From: Rhizophagus irregularis | Taxonomy: Eukaryota; Glomeromycota; Glomeromycetes; Glomerales; Glomeraceae | Direction of reading: 5' to 3' | Length of the DNA: 64,000 nt | Assembly: GCF_026210795.1 (NCBI RefSeq) | Contig: NC_089449.1 | Coordinates: 2,728,001-2,792,000 of the forward strand | Part shown: one piece after another, positions 21,322 to 33,129 of the stretch | Position numbering within the stretch: the stretch's first letter is position 1 | Layout: each line of letters opens with the position of its first letter | Program-made: the position numbers and the translations under genes | Notes under the pieces: model-generated | Seen by the model: the letters and a program-made list of their open reading frames with translations, nothing else | Databases searched by the model: none | What the model was told of the DNA's origin: nothing

Positions 21322-22389
21322 TCATTTATCTTTGGTTTTACCTTCATCTGCAGTTTTATCATCAATAACGAACCAACCAATAACTGGTGAAACAACTAAT
21401 TCATTAGAATTCTCAAGAGCGTATTGTTGCGCGCCTAAAAATCCTGCAACTAATTTTAAATAAAATCCAGTATCGGTCGTAAATGGAACTTCAACTCTTC
21501 CAGTAGGAATGTCACTTGGTATAAGTGAATTATAAGTTACTTTTTCTCCATCTTTCGCATAAGGAAAAAAGGCCATCATCCATCCATCAATATCACCATT
21601 GTAACCCGAACCATATTGTTGCCTTGAAGCGATTGTTGCCCAAAACTTCTCATCAATTTCACCTTTATAGGTTTCAACCAATTTCCATACAACTGGATCC
21701 AATCTATCTAACCAAAAATCCATATCTAAATCCAATTGACGTAATTGAATTACTTTCTCTTGTAATTTTGTCCAATCTTCTAAAGTACCTTCAAGAGTAA
21801 TTTTAGGGATTCCACAAAGAGTAAAACCCTTATAAGAAAAATATGCTTTAACCATATCCAAAAGAACGATACGACTAGCAGTAAGAGAAGATTTTGTTGT
21901 TGTAGAAAAATCACATTCTAATAAAGGTTTTATATCAATTTTTTCTACAGCTCTATCAGTTTCCACAGTTAATAATTCTATTGCTCTAGGCCAATCTCCT
22001 TGAAGTCGAGAATCTTTATTATACAAAATACCATCAATACAAATAATTATATCTTCTTTACCTTCATGGTTAACAAAACGAGAACGAAATTTTTCTGCAT
22101 TATAATTAATGTGATGACTAACTCCTTGTGCGATAGTTAACCAAATATCATCAGGTGTTAAACGTAAATGTTGATGATGGTTGTAAGCATGAAGGATTGC
22201 AGCAGCTAATCCGTGAGAAGTCATTGTATTATTAAGTATAGACTGATTGATTGAGGTTCCATCGCAATCAGCTGAAATAGCGTGAATTTTTGTATCAGGA
22301 TAATTTTGAATAATGTTGTTTTTAACTGAAATATGTTCATAGTGTTTGTTCTCAAGGGTAATTTTTTTAGTGAGGACTTGGGTACTCAT
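21322..22389 (-). CDS. DUF4419 domain-containing protein (copy 2, intact)
   Basis: Single-exon gene for a 355-residue protein, nearly identical to the 6621-7691 product. Differences seen include YSYKGFTLCG for TYKGCTLCG, YNKDS for YSKDS, ASRQQYG for ASSQQYG and the missing final Ala. All DUF4419 blocks are present: PDDIWLTIAQG, HINYNAEKFRSRFV, DFSTTT, CGIPKITLEGTLEDW, GSGYNGDIDGWMMAF. Function is unknown; no signal peptide or membrane helix. Both flanks are duplicated from the 6.6 kb locus, so this is a recent segmental duplicate about 14.7 kb away rather than a retrocopy. The start is set by the shared MSTQVLTKK opening. Confidence 0.92.
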   Translation of the reverse strand: MSTQVLTKKITLENKHYEHISVKNNIIQNYPDTKIHAISADCDGTSINQSILNNTMTSHGLAAAILHAYNHHQHLRLTPDDIWLTIAQGVSHHINYNAEKFRSRFVNHEGKEDIIICIDGILYNKDSRLQGDWPRAIELLTVETDRAVEKIDIKPLLECDFSTTTKSSLTASRIVLLDMVKAYFSYKGFTLCGIPKITLEGTLEDWTKLQEKVIQLRQLDLDMDFWLDRLDPVVWKLVETYKGEIDEKFWATIASRQQYGSGYNGDIDGWMMAFFPYAKDGEKVTYNSLIPSDIPTGRVEVPFTTDTGFYLKLVAGFLGAQQYALENSNELVVSPVIGWFVIDDKTADEGKTKDK

Positions 22390-22633
22390 CTTTTGAAAAA
22401 GAAATTAATATGAAAGAAATGAGGATATGGCGTAAATATATACAATTGCACATCATATACAAATTAACTAAGCACAATAGGAGTTGCAATGGTGAAGCGC
22501 CATACTGATCGGCGTGTAGTTACCTTGGATGCATCCGGGGTAACTACATGAGTGTTAAAACCGTGATCTGATGTTATCCGGAACCGTTATACAGTCCGAA
22601 ATACCGTTTTTGAAGTAAATATATTTACTTCTT
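22390..22633. promoter_or_regulatory. Presumed upstream region of DUF4419 copy 2
   Basis: This is the immediate upstream sequence of the start codon at 22389, conserved with 7692-7933 but with indels and substitutions in the 22490-22570 part. No TATA or other motif can be assigned from sequence alone, so calling it a promoter is positional inference. Confidence 0.35.
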
Positions 22634-22874
22634 CTTCAAGGTAGGGATTGGAATCGATTAATCGAAAATCGACAAAACATAGTAAAATCGATTCTCGAGA
22701 ATCGATTCTCAGCAATTTTTTACATGTAAGTTAACCTGACTCCAAAGTAATTTTTCATGCCGGCCAAGTGCTGATTATTTTTGCTGAAATTAGAAACTGA
22801 TTCAAAGTCAGGTTGGTCGTCTATAAGAAAAATCTTGAAAAGATTCGATTTTCGATTCCAATTCCTACTTCAAG
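22634..22874. mobile_element. hAT-type MITE with 8-bp target duplication
   Basis: The element is 22642-22866 (225 bp), flanked by direct repeats CTTCAAGG (22634-22641 and 22867-22874). The duplicated paralogous region at 7926-7941 contains CTTCAAGG once with no insert. Termini TAGGGATTGGAATCG and CGATTCCAATTCCTA are inverted repeats with one mismatch. The 8-bp duplication and TAGGG-type termini are characteristic of hAT elements. An internal 22-bp palindrome is centred at about 22699 (AATCGATTCTC and its complement). No coding capacity. Confidence 0.9.
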
Positions 22875-23740
22875 GTAAAGATTTCTTTTATTCAAATAAC
22901 AATGTCATAAATAGTAATTACTTATTTATCTTATTTATGACTAATGAAATTTTTTCATTGCAATTAATAATTAACTCGTTGTGAATTATATTATCGTATG
23001 TTGATGATTGTTGTAAGAATACCTATCCATGAGAAATTATTGTAATTTTCAGCGCATATTTATTATTTGAGAAAGTTTCATCGTAATCAGTTGGGAAAAG
23101 TTTTGAAAAATTATTTATTATTCTTGGTTAATTTTGGGTACTTCATCCGGCTTACTTTCATCATACTGAATAAATATAAGGAAAGTGAGTGTCCAAATCC
23201 TAGATTCGATAACTTATTGCATTCCAAAAGATTAACCCATCGCGCCCGGCCGACTTCATGAAATCAATATCGTGTCGAAATCTGTGAAAAAAAAGATTAT
23301 GTTATCCGTTAATCGAATACGAATTCCTTTCTTTTCATTGCTCACAGGTGTCACAGAAAATTTCATAAGTTACAGGACACTGAAAAATTTTGATGCCGAC
23401 GGAATATTCGTCGGTACGTAGTAGTACTTGGTTACTCGGATTGCTAGGATAAACTCTAAACATCAGGAATTTTGTTTCCACATGGAAATCCACATCAATC
23501 TAAATAGTTCTAATATTTCCAAATACCTTGTGACGAAACACGTGGTTTTTCGGCGTAGATTCGATGTGAATCCGCGTAGGATATATGGAAATGTATGGAA
23601 TTTCACATATTTCTGAACTAATCCATGTGGATTACGTGGACCCAAAAATTTCATGATGAAAGTGTTCGCGCCATGTATACTTCTCAATTCCTACATAACA
23701 ATCCGGAAAAATACCAGTTTCTGCGTACATACGAGAGGAT
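22875..23740. repeat. Duplicated far 5' flank (copy 2)
   Basis: Matches 7940-8590 (phrases 'aacaatgtcataaata', 'cttactttcatcatactgaa', 'attacccatcgcgcccggcc'-like) with an extra segment around 23330-23455, and the 'cgtggtttttcggcgtagat' phrase also matches 3425-3450. Small ORFs inside are not preserved between the copies. No gene called. Confidence 0.7.
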
Positions 23741-24337
23741 CACCCAAAAATCTTGACACCCATAATATCGACAGTCTATAATTCTGACACCGAAATCCAA
23801 ATCCCGATTGAATCAAAATCCTGAAAGTCACAGAATCCCGATGATCTCAGCCAATATCACGACTGAGATTCGATCAGATGAATTTGAGATTAGTTGATTT
23901 TTTTAATGTAATTATTTCTAATTTTAGAGGATAAGGAATAGTTTAGTAATCTAGTAATATACTGTACATAATCCTTTTAACTAAGATAAAAAATTTTTTA
24001 TTTAATTTTCATTAATAATATAGTAACATTAGTTAATTTGCATTAATATTAATAAAATTTGCAAACAATTTACATTGGTATTAATAAAATTTACAAATTA
24101 TATTTTAATTATATTGAATAAATTAACCCGTTACTGTGTCACTGCATTTTTAAAATTATATGCTTAATTGGAAAATTTATATAATTTTTTTTTCTAAAAA
24201 AAAAACTTTGGGATTTTGACTGTCAAGATTTTTAACTGTCAGAATTTGACTATCGGTATTTTATTTTAACGGGATTTAGTTGTCGGGATCTTGGTGTAGA
24301 CTGTCGATTTTATGGTTGTCGAGATTTTGTGGTAAAC
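23741..24337. mobile_element. TIR element, family A copy 1
   Basis: The left end (CACCCAAAAATCTTGACACC, then 'ATAATATCGACAGTCTA') is the approximate reverse complement of the right end ('TAGACTGTCGATTTTATGG' to 'GTGGTAAACTCC'), about 38 bp of imperfect TIR. Subterminal 'gacagtc'/'ccgacaccg' motifs repeat. A second copy lies at 52601-53321 with the same borders and the same internal sequence ('gattcgatcagatgaattt', 'agtttagtaatctagtaata'). No coding capacity. Confidence 0.75.
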
Positions 24338-24800
24338 TCCATATACGAGAGTATATATTACATTACACTTTGTTTTAGTAGCCGAACACCTGCTAGTACT
24401 CGGCATGCAATAGGAACGTTTATATCCACAAATCCGGATATAAACTATCCGTTTATCTGTCTATCTAAACTGTTTAAAAAAACTTATCGTTTTTACACAT
24501 TCTATAAATATTATTTGATTTTAATACTAGGCGCTAAATTTATAATCATCAGACCATGAAAAAGAACACTTGTTACATACTTACATATTATAGATATACA
24601 ATATAAAGTTTGATATTAATCAATTGATTTATATAAGTAATTGCAATTATAATTAATTATCCTAAATTCTATATTAAAATAACAATATAATGTATTATTA
24701 GAACCCGCTAATAAATGATTAATTTACATATAAATAGAAACATAATTATGTATATATTATACTTATTAAAAAATTTATATTATTCCTTAAATAAAACTTA
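24338..24800. other. Intergenic, 3' side of membrane-protein gene
   Basis: AT-rich, with no credible gene; the 76-codon frame at 24329-24559 starts inside the transposon end and has no supporting features. Contains the presumed 3' untranslated region of the gene ending at 24801. Confidence 0.3.
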
Positions 24801-27800
24801 CTACATCTTTGATTCATCATAACTAATTTTAATTTCATCAGTCTCATCATAAAATTCAATTTCTTCTTTTTCGATATTTTTATTTATGAATAAATGATAA
24901 CCATATTCAATTATACCAATTAATGTCATAACAATACTAGTAATTAACGTAAAAAAAGCGATAATTTTATATGAATTTGTAAAATTTCTAGCATATATAA
25001 TCTAAAAAAATTTTTAAAAGATAGAGTTAATGATAAATAATTAGTTAAATAACATAAGTAAATATTTATTTACCTGAATTACTAATTGAGGCAAATCTTC
25101 TAGAATAAGATTTAAAAAACCACTCCAGAATATTAAATTTAACGCTAATGGGGAGAATGATGCTTCAAATATTTGAAATCCGCCAAATTTTGAATCAAAT
25201 ATATGAAGTAACTCAACGTCTCCTGAACTAAAAAATGTTATAATAGCGACCGGTTTTAAATACTTTTTAAGCCATTTATTAAATTCAGGGTATTGTATTT
25301 CATGTGAAAATATTATAAAAGCCAAAAGAATATTTAAAATGAAAGGAATTAATAAAAATATAACGCTATAAAAATTATAAATTAAAGTCAATTCATTATT
25401 TTTCAATGAAAATTATAAGATAAAGTTATTTTAAAGCTTTACCTTGGGACATAAAGATACTGTAAATCATCTTCAAGTAAAATTACAAATCCAATATCAT
25501 TAAATAGATCAAAAATGATCAATGCCACTCTAAGTATAATTATGTTAGATCCCTAAAAAAATAAAAAGGATGTTCAATATTCGTATATTAAAATAAAAGA
25601 AAAATTCAAATTATAAATAAATTTTTACCATTCTATTTTTATATCTCCCAAAAAAGTACAAAATAATAATTAAACCGGTTGAAATCATTAGTATTATTAA
25701 AGAAACAGTATTCCTCACAAAATTATGTAAACTAATTTTAATTTCTTCCCATAGGTTGGCTAAATAAAAAAATGTATGTTAATTTTATTAGTAAAACTAG
25801 GAAACGGGGAACCCGGTGTGACGATCAGGGAAATTCACGTGATCGATTTTACGTAAACATATATTGTCCCTTCGCTCCGTACAATAAATGTGTTTAAAGA
25901 TAGATTTGTTTACTTACATGATCTTTGAAATCCATACCCCTTATCAATATTTTTTGTATAATTACTAGTATCAAGATATGTTATAAACTTATCATTTCTA
26001 ATTAAAGAATTTAAATCATCATAGATCTCTTTGGCGCTTTTCTTATTAAAACAATTTTCACCTGGAAGGTCAATTCTATATGAAATTAAAAGTAATTCTG
26101 AATCCGTAACTATATCATGTTCATAAATATCATCGACTTTATAAATTCTTGAATCATCAACCGGGATACCTTTCGAAAGGTCAATTTTCATGAATTTAAA
26201 AAACTCATTTCGTCCATTTTTATCTAATTTACTAAATTCTTGAGTACCTTCCGGATTTAAGCGTAATATTCCAATAATAAAATCATCTAAATTGCAACCG
26301 TTGGTATTAAAATAAAAATGATGATTTTGGTAGAGTATTTATGATTACTTACTATTATCTTTTTCAGGATGTTTATATTCTAAAATAAATAATAATTTAA
26401 TTATAAAATTTCGGGAGACACGTAAATCAATATATTTTAATCTTTTGCTTACCGGATGCTGTATATATATTCCAACTTTTTGGTTTTTTTATACCTGGAA
26501 CCGTTTCAATTTCATATTTATATTCCACAAAATTATCTTCGATTTCAACATAATAAGAAGCATTTGGTATGTTGAAAGTAACGTTTGATGATAAATTAAT
26601 TATGAGCGAATACGAATCTTCGCTTATTGTACAAAATGGCATTGTACATAAAAATTTTTGACGTAAAATATCTTCATAATTATGATAATGATATATTGAA
26701 ATATAAACAGGAATTGTTGGGTCAATAGGATTAAGGAATGTCATATTCATTTTGTCTGTATAAATTTCGATTAGATCGTTTTCTGATGGATATACTTGCT
26801 TGATATGAATATTATTAAGTAGATTATCTAACAATAAAAAGAGAGAATATTAATTATATTAAATATATTTGTAAATATTAAATATTTACTTACATATACT
26901 TTATACATACTTTTAGGTATAATTGTTGTTAGATCAGTTGACTCATAAGTAAATGATTTATCCCTTTTTATCGCTCGAATAACTGTAGTATTTGAAATAA
27001 AAAGGTTATCACCTATATAATCATTATCATTGTTGTTTATTATAATTTCACCGGAAGCACTTTTAATTGTTGTATCAAAATAATCAATTTCTGCAGTATT
27101 AAATATAAGATATTTTGTTTTTGCATTTGATACAACTTCAACTAAGAATCCAATTTCCGGTATAATATGAATAATATTTGCTGTAGAACTAATACTTTCA
27201 AATTTATAAATATTAATAAAAGGGAATAAATCTATTGAGCGCATATTAAATGTGTTATTTAAAGTTAAATTATTAATATCAATCAATTTTAACGTATTAT
27301 TGTATGAGGTGACGTATATGCAAGTGTAGTTAATGTCATTAGAAATACAAGAAACACCAATAAAAGAGATATCCTTAATTATTGAGGGATTCAGATTTCG
27401 ATTCTGTGATTCATTATGAATTAATGAAAAAAAAGCATCTTTCTTATTATAAATATATTCACTTTTTTCCTCTAAGTCCACTTTATATATAATTCCCCAT
27501 ATATCTCCTAATAAGAATATTTTAAACTCGATAATATTTTTAATTCCTACTCCATTGAAAGTTAGATTTTTTTGTGCTTTAATTCCTATTGTTCCATCAT
27601 TATTAATAAAATATTCAGCAAATAAAATGTTTTGTGATGTTTCATTGTATCCCGCAATGAGAAATCTATCACTCCTCTCATTCATAACGAATTCAAACTT
27701 GTCACATTTACTCTGTGTTATTTTTGAAGTTATTATATTTCCCGTCCAATCCATTATCATTCCTGACTTTTCGTACCAAATTATTATATAATTTGGATTT

Positions 27801-28081
27801 AATGGGCTTGGATTATATTTGGTAGGATCACATGTATTACATGGAATCGTAACATTATTGATAAAATTAAGAGTTCCGTTAGGATAAATTAAACGAAGGC
27901 TTATAGTATTATTTGGATAACCTTTAAATCTCACTCCTATTAAAATTGTCCCATCAGCATAAACTCCTTTAAAATAATTGTCATGAACAGTATCATTTTC
28001 ATAATAAGTAGCAATTATATTTGACGAACATGGTAACAAGACAACAAAAATTAAGAGTACAATAGGAACTGGACGATTCAT
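24801..28081 (-). CDS. Secreted-ectodomain multipass membrane protein, 8 exons
   Basis: Exons (minus): 28081-26911, 26827-26453, 26379-26353, 26286-25918, 25759-25629, 25552-25443, 25365-25074, 25001-24801. Phases close exactly, giving 891 residues. An N-terminal signal peptide (PVPIVLLIFVVLLPCSS) is followed by ~640 residues of extracellular-type sequence rich in N-x-S/T sites and containing WD40/Kelch-like β-strand repeats (unconfirmed). About five membrane helices then run from residue ~655 to ~860. The block GDVELLHIFDSKF..LEDLPQLVIQ recalls the EDxPQ motif of XK-related membrane proteins; this resemblance is tentative. The C-terminal tail is short and acidic. The introns are 66-83 nt except intron 4 (158 nt), which holds a ~93-bp mobile element. 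A paralogue with identical lengths for exons 3-7 lies at 61004-64000 on the same strand. Family function unknown. Confidence 0.85.
25797..25889 (-). mobile_element. Short element ending GTTTCCTAG in an intron (copy 3)
   Basis: Read on the minus strand: TTGTACGGAGCGAAGGGACA, then 'acgtgaatttccc', then ACCGGGTTCCCCGTTTCCTAG. The orthologous intron of the paralogue (61942-62018) is 77 nt; this one is 158 nt. The excess of about 80-90 nt equals the element. The splice sites are untouched. Confidence 0.65.
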
Positions 28082-28361
28082 GCTGAATTAAATGAAATAT
28101 AGCAAAAAGTCATTGATTATATGAAAACTTCATTGATTTTATATAAAAAATAGCAGCAGTACATCTATCAAATTGATATAATTAATACATATAAATACAG
28201 ATCGGATCAACGATGAGCAAACCCGAAATTACGATTTACCAGATTAACATCAAACAAGCATAAATTTATTTGTGGATCAATTAACACAAAATAATAGACA
28301 ATTTACGCAAAAATCACCGACAGGTTATCCGTCTGATGAAACAAATTATTTTATAGTTTCG
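28082..28361. promoter_or_regulatory. Presumed upstream region of the 891-residue gene
   Basis: Sequence between the start codon at 28081 and the transposon-like inverted repeats to the right. AT-rich, with no definable motif; the assignment is positional only. Confidence 0.3.
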
Positions 28362-29350
28362 AAATTCAGTCCCTGCATCATAATCCTGACTGCTAAAATC
28401 TGAAATGAAAATCCCGACAATTTCAAAATCCCGAGTCCCGACACCAACTTTTTAGTGTTTACATAACAGCATTGAAAATTTTTATTATCGGGATTGTCGG
28501 GTACTCGGGTTACTCGGATTCGGCTAGTCGGGTTATTAAAAAGTTATATAACACGTGCCGTATACATACATATATATATATATGATTAATACACTTTTTT
28601 TTTGCTACGATATCCATTTATACATTTTTGACAAATATTTACATCATTTTGGGTTGTTAAAAGTTCAATTCCTTCGAAATATTAGCAAAAACCCAGTCAA
28701 CAAATTCCGAGTCCAACACAACTTTTTGATTTGTGGCACCTTTTTGTGTGAGGGGTTTGTGAACAAATTCTACTGCACAATTACGTTCAGCTTTTTTACT
28801 CTTCCATATTACTTCTCTTGCTTGACAAGTGCATTTTTGACCATATGTGTTTTGACAATCTAAACAAATAAGACAAATTGGACAGGAATTCAAACGAAAT
28901 TCCAAAGAAAATGTCATTGTTCAATAAAAATCAAATAAAGTAATATTTGTTGAAAAAAAAGTTTATTTATTAATTTATGTTATATTGATATGTATAGTAT
29001 ATACAATTATACTCTATTATACTTTATAGTTTATACTACGCGATTTATTATATTCATATGTCACGTGTTATGTATCTTTTCTAATAACCTCGACTAGCCG
29101 AGTAACCCGAGTACCTGACAATCCCAAAAATCAAAATTTTCAAGTGTCCATTATATTTCGAAATTTGCTGTAAAATAGGTTATTCAGAGCGGATAAAGTA
29201 TCGCTAGTCGCTTCGTTCCTTTGTACCATCATGATGATTATTTCTTGTAGAATTAATTTCACTTTCATATATAAAGAAATAAAGTTAAATAAGATCGGAA
29301 TTTTGTCAGTTAGGATCATATATTGTCAGGATTATGAGTTTCGGGACTTT
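28362..29350. mobile_element. Nested inverted-repeat element with a captured gene
   Basis: Two sets of inverted repeats are seen. The inner arms are about 28472-28570 and 29045-29143; they contain 'acccgagtac', 'ctagccga', 'gacaatccc' and their complements and the shared 'ATAACACGTG'. An outer pair is weaker ('agtccctgcatcataatcct' at about 28370 versus the complement near 29318-29347). The inner element is ~672 bp and encloses a single 86-codon ORF. A (TA)n run lies at 28565-28582. No transposase is seen and no target-site duplication could be assigned. Confidence 0.6.
28657..28917 (-). CDS. Small Cys-rich protein (86 aa) inside TIR element
   Basis: A single uninterrupted 86-codon frame with non-random composition. 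A cysteine cluster near the N-terminus (SCPICLICLDCQNTYGQKCT, then CQ; residues 11-33) could bind zinc, with a further Cys at about residue 47. No signal peptide or membrane helix. The frame is not A/T-driven, unlike most short frames here. It lies wholly within the inverted repeats of the surrounding element, so it is either an element-encoded accessory protein or a captured host gene. Similar short Cys-rich modules are common in these fungi (from memory, not checked). Function unknown. Confidence 0.5.
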   Translation of the reverse strand: MTFSLEFRLNSCPICLICLDCQNTYGQKCTCQAREVIWKSKKAERNCAVEFVHKPLTQKGATNQKVVLDSEFVDWVFANISKELNF

Positions 29351-30640
29351 AGGACAGTACCTAATATTATACAGTATACCGATAATCGATATACCGAATT
29401 AAAGAATCGATATAACGACAAATTTTACTTTTTCACTATACGAACATATGATATCGGTATACATCGATATTTTTAAAAAATTTCATATGGATCGCATATT
29501 TTTATATCGGATTTTGACTATACTACTAACTGCTAGATTTAAAATAGTTTATAATATAATATTGAAATCAGGATTAAAACTTAAAAAAAAAAGAAAATTT
29601 CATGCCTTTTGTCATTAAATCTTGTGCGTGCTTAGATTCCCCAGTTCACTACTTTGATTTTCCATTCGTCTAACTAGCGCAAAATGTATCATAACACGAA
29701 AAATTTATAAGACTCAGCTCATTTAATAATATAAAAAGGATCTTAATTCGATTTCTCCTTATATTCCTTTTTTCTTGTCGTAATTGGTTAGGAAACTTTA
29801 GAATAGATATTATTATATATATTAATTATTTCATTATTCTGATAATGCTAAAAATTAGTTACTCAAATTTTCAGTTTAACGAATAGTAGTAGTACATCAT
29901 ATTTAACTCCTACCAATTATCATCCAAAATAATACATGAATACAATGCAATTATATATAATAATGTACAAGTCTTTTATAAATATATTGAGAACTTATTT
30001 GCTAAGCTTCATCTTGTTTTATTTACCTTTAGTATCTCTTTCTACCTAATTTTGAGTTTTTAATATTTAATAATATATAACAACTAAACCATTTATCTTA
30101 TGATGTTAAAATAATTTTATTGATATTATTACTTAAATTTAAATAGTCAAATTTCTCAACATAAATAATATGTAGTATAATAATAATTTAGTATCTTAAA
30201 GTTTCTTGAAGAATTCTCACCTTAATGCAACATCCTGTTTTGAAATAAATATATCATTTCAGACATTTATATAATTAAAAATAGAACCAATATTGAATTT
30301 CTTTACATTATAAGATATATATTAATTGTAATGTCTACAGAAGCATGTATATTGAACTTACGTTCTGCAATCCTACATTTATGCTCTATTCAAAAAAACA
30401 GATGAGATACTACAAGCTAGCTAATATTTTGTAGGCAAAGTTGTTATTTTTATTAGAATTCTAATTAATTAAAAAACGTTGCGAAACGTTTCTTTTAATA
30501 TATTATTATAGAAAAAACGCAACGTTTTTTTTAATTAATTTGATGAAAAAACGGTGCGAAACGTTTTTTTAATATATTTTTATAGAAAAAAACGTTTTGT
30601 TAAAAATCTAATCCTTATTATGATGGATATTTCAAATATA
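29351..30640. other. Intergenic, fold-back fragments only
   Basis: No gene. 'accgataatcgatatacc' (29378-29395) is mirrored by 'gatatcggtatacatcgata' (29450-29469), a small fold-back fragment that also yields the spurious frame at 29231-29476. At 30463-30600 a pair of hairpin-forming units occurs (described separately). The rest is AT-rich. Confidence 0.4.
30463..30603. repeat. Tandem AACGTT-type hairpin units
   Basis: 'aattaaaaaacgttgcgaaa' (from about 30467) is mirrored by 'cgcaacgttttttttaatta' (from about 30518). The phrase 'tgcgaaacgttt..ttttaatat' followed by 'tatagaaaaaa' occurs twice, about 70 bp apart. Two diverged tandem hairpins result. No coding role. Confidence 0.55.
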
Positions 30641-31310
30641 ATTATAAAATGTTAGCCAAAACTCAAAACATAGTAAATATATTAATGAAATTTCACTTTC
30701 ATCATGGACAGGCACAAAAGATAAATCATATCTTATATTCTCAGATCCTCATAAAATAACAACTAGTATATAATTAGTTGGTGCATATTATCCTTTTAGA
30801 TATAATAATGATAAAAATAAGTCTGGATCATTAAACAGTAAATCAGAATTTAGAGTTCAAGAGTGCAATGTCGACAACGTGTAATTGATTAACATATTGT
30901 GGCTTTTTCGTTCCAATTGATTATTCCAAAAAGTTTAGCGTTATGGCAGTGTTATGGCTCCACAACTGGAACAAGATTTAATATCTCAATTTCAAAAATG
31001 CAGATATAAAGTTGCACTGAATTGATCAAAGATATATTATTGGTTAAGTAACATTAACACAATTATCTTATAGATTTTATAATATTATTCATAACGAATA
31101 ATTTAAGAAAGCTGATTGCCCGAATTTTCATAATGATGGCATAGATAATATAACTATGATGATCCATAGGTTCATAGCAAATAATTCTAATATTAAAGTC
31201 AAAAATATAGATTGCACATTGATTTTTAAAAATTAATATCCAGGAAATGATGCTTGACTTCTAGTAGTAGAATTTGGAGTCACATTTTATTCTCTTAATA
31301 TGTTATAAAA
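30641..31310 (+). pseudogene. Coding-like relic, unrecognised
   Basis: Several stretches read as protein with occasional stops: one near 30690-30860 (for example SWTGTKDKSYLIFSDPHK) and one near 31100-31280 (KKADCPNFHNDGIDN and IANNSNIKVKNIDCTL up to LLVVEFGV). The frame changes between stretches. Composition is unlike the flanking AT noise, so this is likely an old gene or transposon remnant. The family is not recognised. Confidence 0.3.
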
Positions 31311-31840
31311 TATTCTATTTTGCCATAATTCCTTTTGCATTTGATGACAATTGACAAAACAAAGTACAAGTAAATAACATAATGGCAGATTAGCCAAGGT
31401 ACTAAAATTCTTGATCTATATAACATAAAGGAATAGCAAAAAACCTTCTATTCAAAATAATAAATACTAAAATTTTTAGTAGTATGGATGGAGTATGTAT
31501 TTAAAATTAATTAAGATGTAAATAAAGCGAACTTCTTTATTATGTTTTAACATAAAAGTAGCAATAATTTCATTACCTCATATAAGAAATGAGTATATAG
31601 TATTTAATTATGGTACGATATTATTTGAAAGGTAAGGTATGGTCAATTATTTATAGGTACGATCAATTATGTATAGGTACGATTCAAAATCATACTGACA
31701 TAGCGAATAATTAATGGCGTCGAATTTTTTTTATATAATGAGTTTGTTGATCGAAAAATTTTTTTCTTTCTCTTCTTTATTAATTTTTTCTTCACTATTA
31801 TTAAAAATATAAATATATAATTATATCTACATCTGAAGAT
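31311..31840. other. Intergenic, possible outer transposon end
   Basis: No gene. 'aattatggtacgata' (31609-31623), with three further 'ggtacgat' copies to 31684, is the inverse of 'gatcgtaccataacc' near 35714-35728. The interrupted gene plus the 2.9 kb insertion may therefore lie inside an older TIR element of ~4.1 kb (about 31610-35728). Confidence 0.35.
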
Positions 31841-32229
31841 ATTGATGAACCGTTAGAATATGATCCTTTTGTAAGTAAAAAAGTAAAAAAAAAATGTAAA
31901 ATAAAATTTATTTTCCAAAAATTTATGATTTTTTTATAATAACAAGATTTTTCTTATTTAGGCAATGGATACTGAAGAAATAAATCAAGATGATGAAGAA
32001 TCTGAAGTAGCTGTATTCACAAGAGACACTTTAATCAAAGATGTTAGACACACTTTGGTTCCAATTGAGTATCCTGCAACTTCAGATGAAGGAATTGCAT
32101 ATGTGTACCATGTGGAAAATTCTAAAGCTGCATTTCATGATGTAAATTTTGAATTGATTAAACTTTTTTATAAGGAAAAAAAAATTATTAGTTGAAAAAT
32201 CTATGGCAAGCCGCACTGGTCAAAAGTGT

Positions 32230-32490
32230 GCTGCATTTTGCGGCAGGCGCGCCTGTTTTTAGGCGCCTGATGCGCTAAGTGCGGCAGGTGCACCTGTTTT
32301 TAGGCGCCTGAGTGCGGCAGGTGCACATAGTTTTTAGGCGCCTGATGCGCAGGATGCGCCTGGTTTTAGGCGCCTGAGGCGCCTAAGTGCGGCAGTTGCT
32401 CCTGATTGCGGCAGATGCGCCTGTTTTTAGGCGCCTAATTGCGGCAGGTGCAGCAGATTGCGGCAGGTGCGCCTGTTTTTTGTTCATAGG
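32230..32490. repeat. GC-rich tandem repeat in left TIR
   Basis: Seven or eight imperfect ~25-35 bp units, each joining a GCGGCAGGTGCGCCTG-like phrase, a T5 run and AGGCGCCT. AGGCGCCT is itself palindromic, so each unit can fold. The mirror array is at 34812-35060. Confidence 0.85.
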
Positions 32491-33129
32491 TTTTTTTTTG
32501 GAAATAAGCATCTTCTGAGCTTTTAGCATAGATCTACGTACATTGCACAAATTAATTTGATAATCTGATAAAAATAGTAAAGTTAAGCTTTTTTTGGTTC
32601 AAACTTGTTCCAATGGATCGGATGTTGTAATATCCTTGAAATTATCACTTTTTTTTCAACCAACTAAATTTTATTAAATTAAATGTTCAAAACAATTATG
32701 AATATAAACATATAAAAAAATTTTTATCTTAATGGATTATCCTTTTTATCATTTATTTTTGTTTTATTTTTATTTTTTTAAATTTTTTTTGCTTATAATC
32801 TTGAATAATTTCATTGTCTTTCTTTTATAATTGGTATTTTTAGTTTTCTTTTTAAATATATTTGTATAGTGAAACAAGTAAAATTTATTTTTAAACTTCA
32901 TATGCAATTTTACAATAAGAATTCTATTACCTTTTGATTACATAGTTAAATAAAAGATTTTGACTTTTTTAGAAATTCAGTCTCAACATTCCATCTTTTA
33001 ATGTAAAATAAATACATGAACAAAAAAATTGAAAAAACTAACAACTAAATACAATAATCACAAAAAGGTCTTTCATGTTTGTTATTATTATTAATCATAT
33101 TAATACAAGATTTTATAATTATTAAATTA

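Noticed and set aside
29231-29476. 81-codon plus-strand ORF
   Set aside because: Covers a small inverted repeat; residues are low-complexity and lack any family resemblance.
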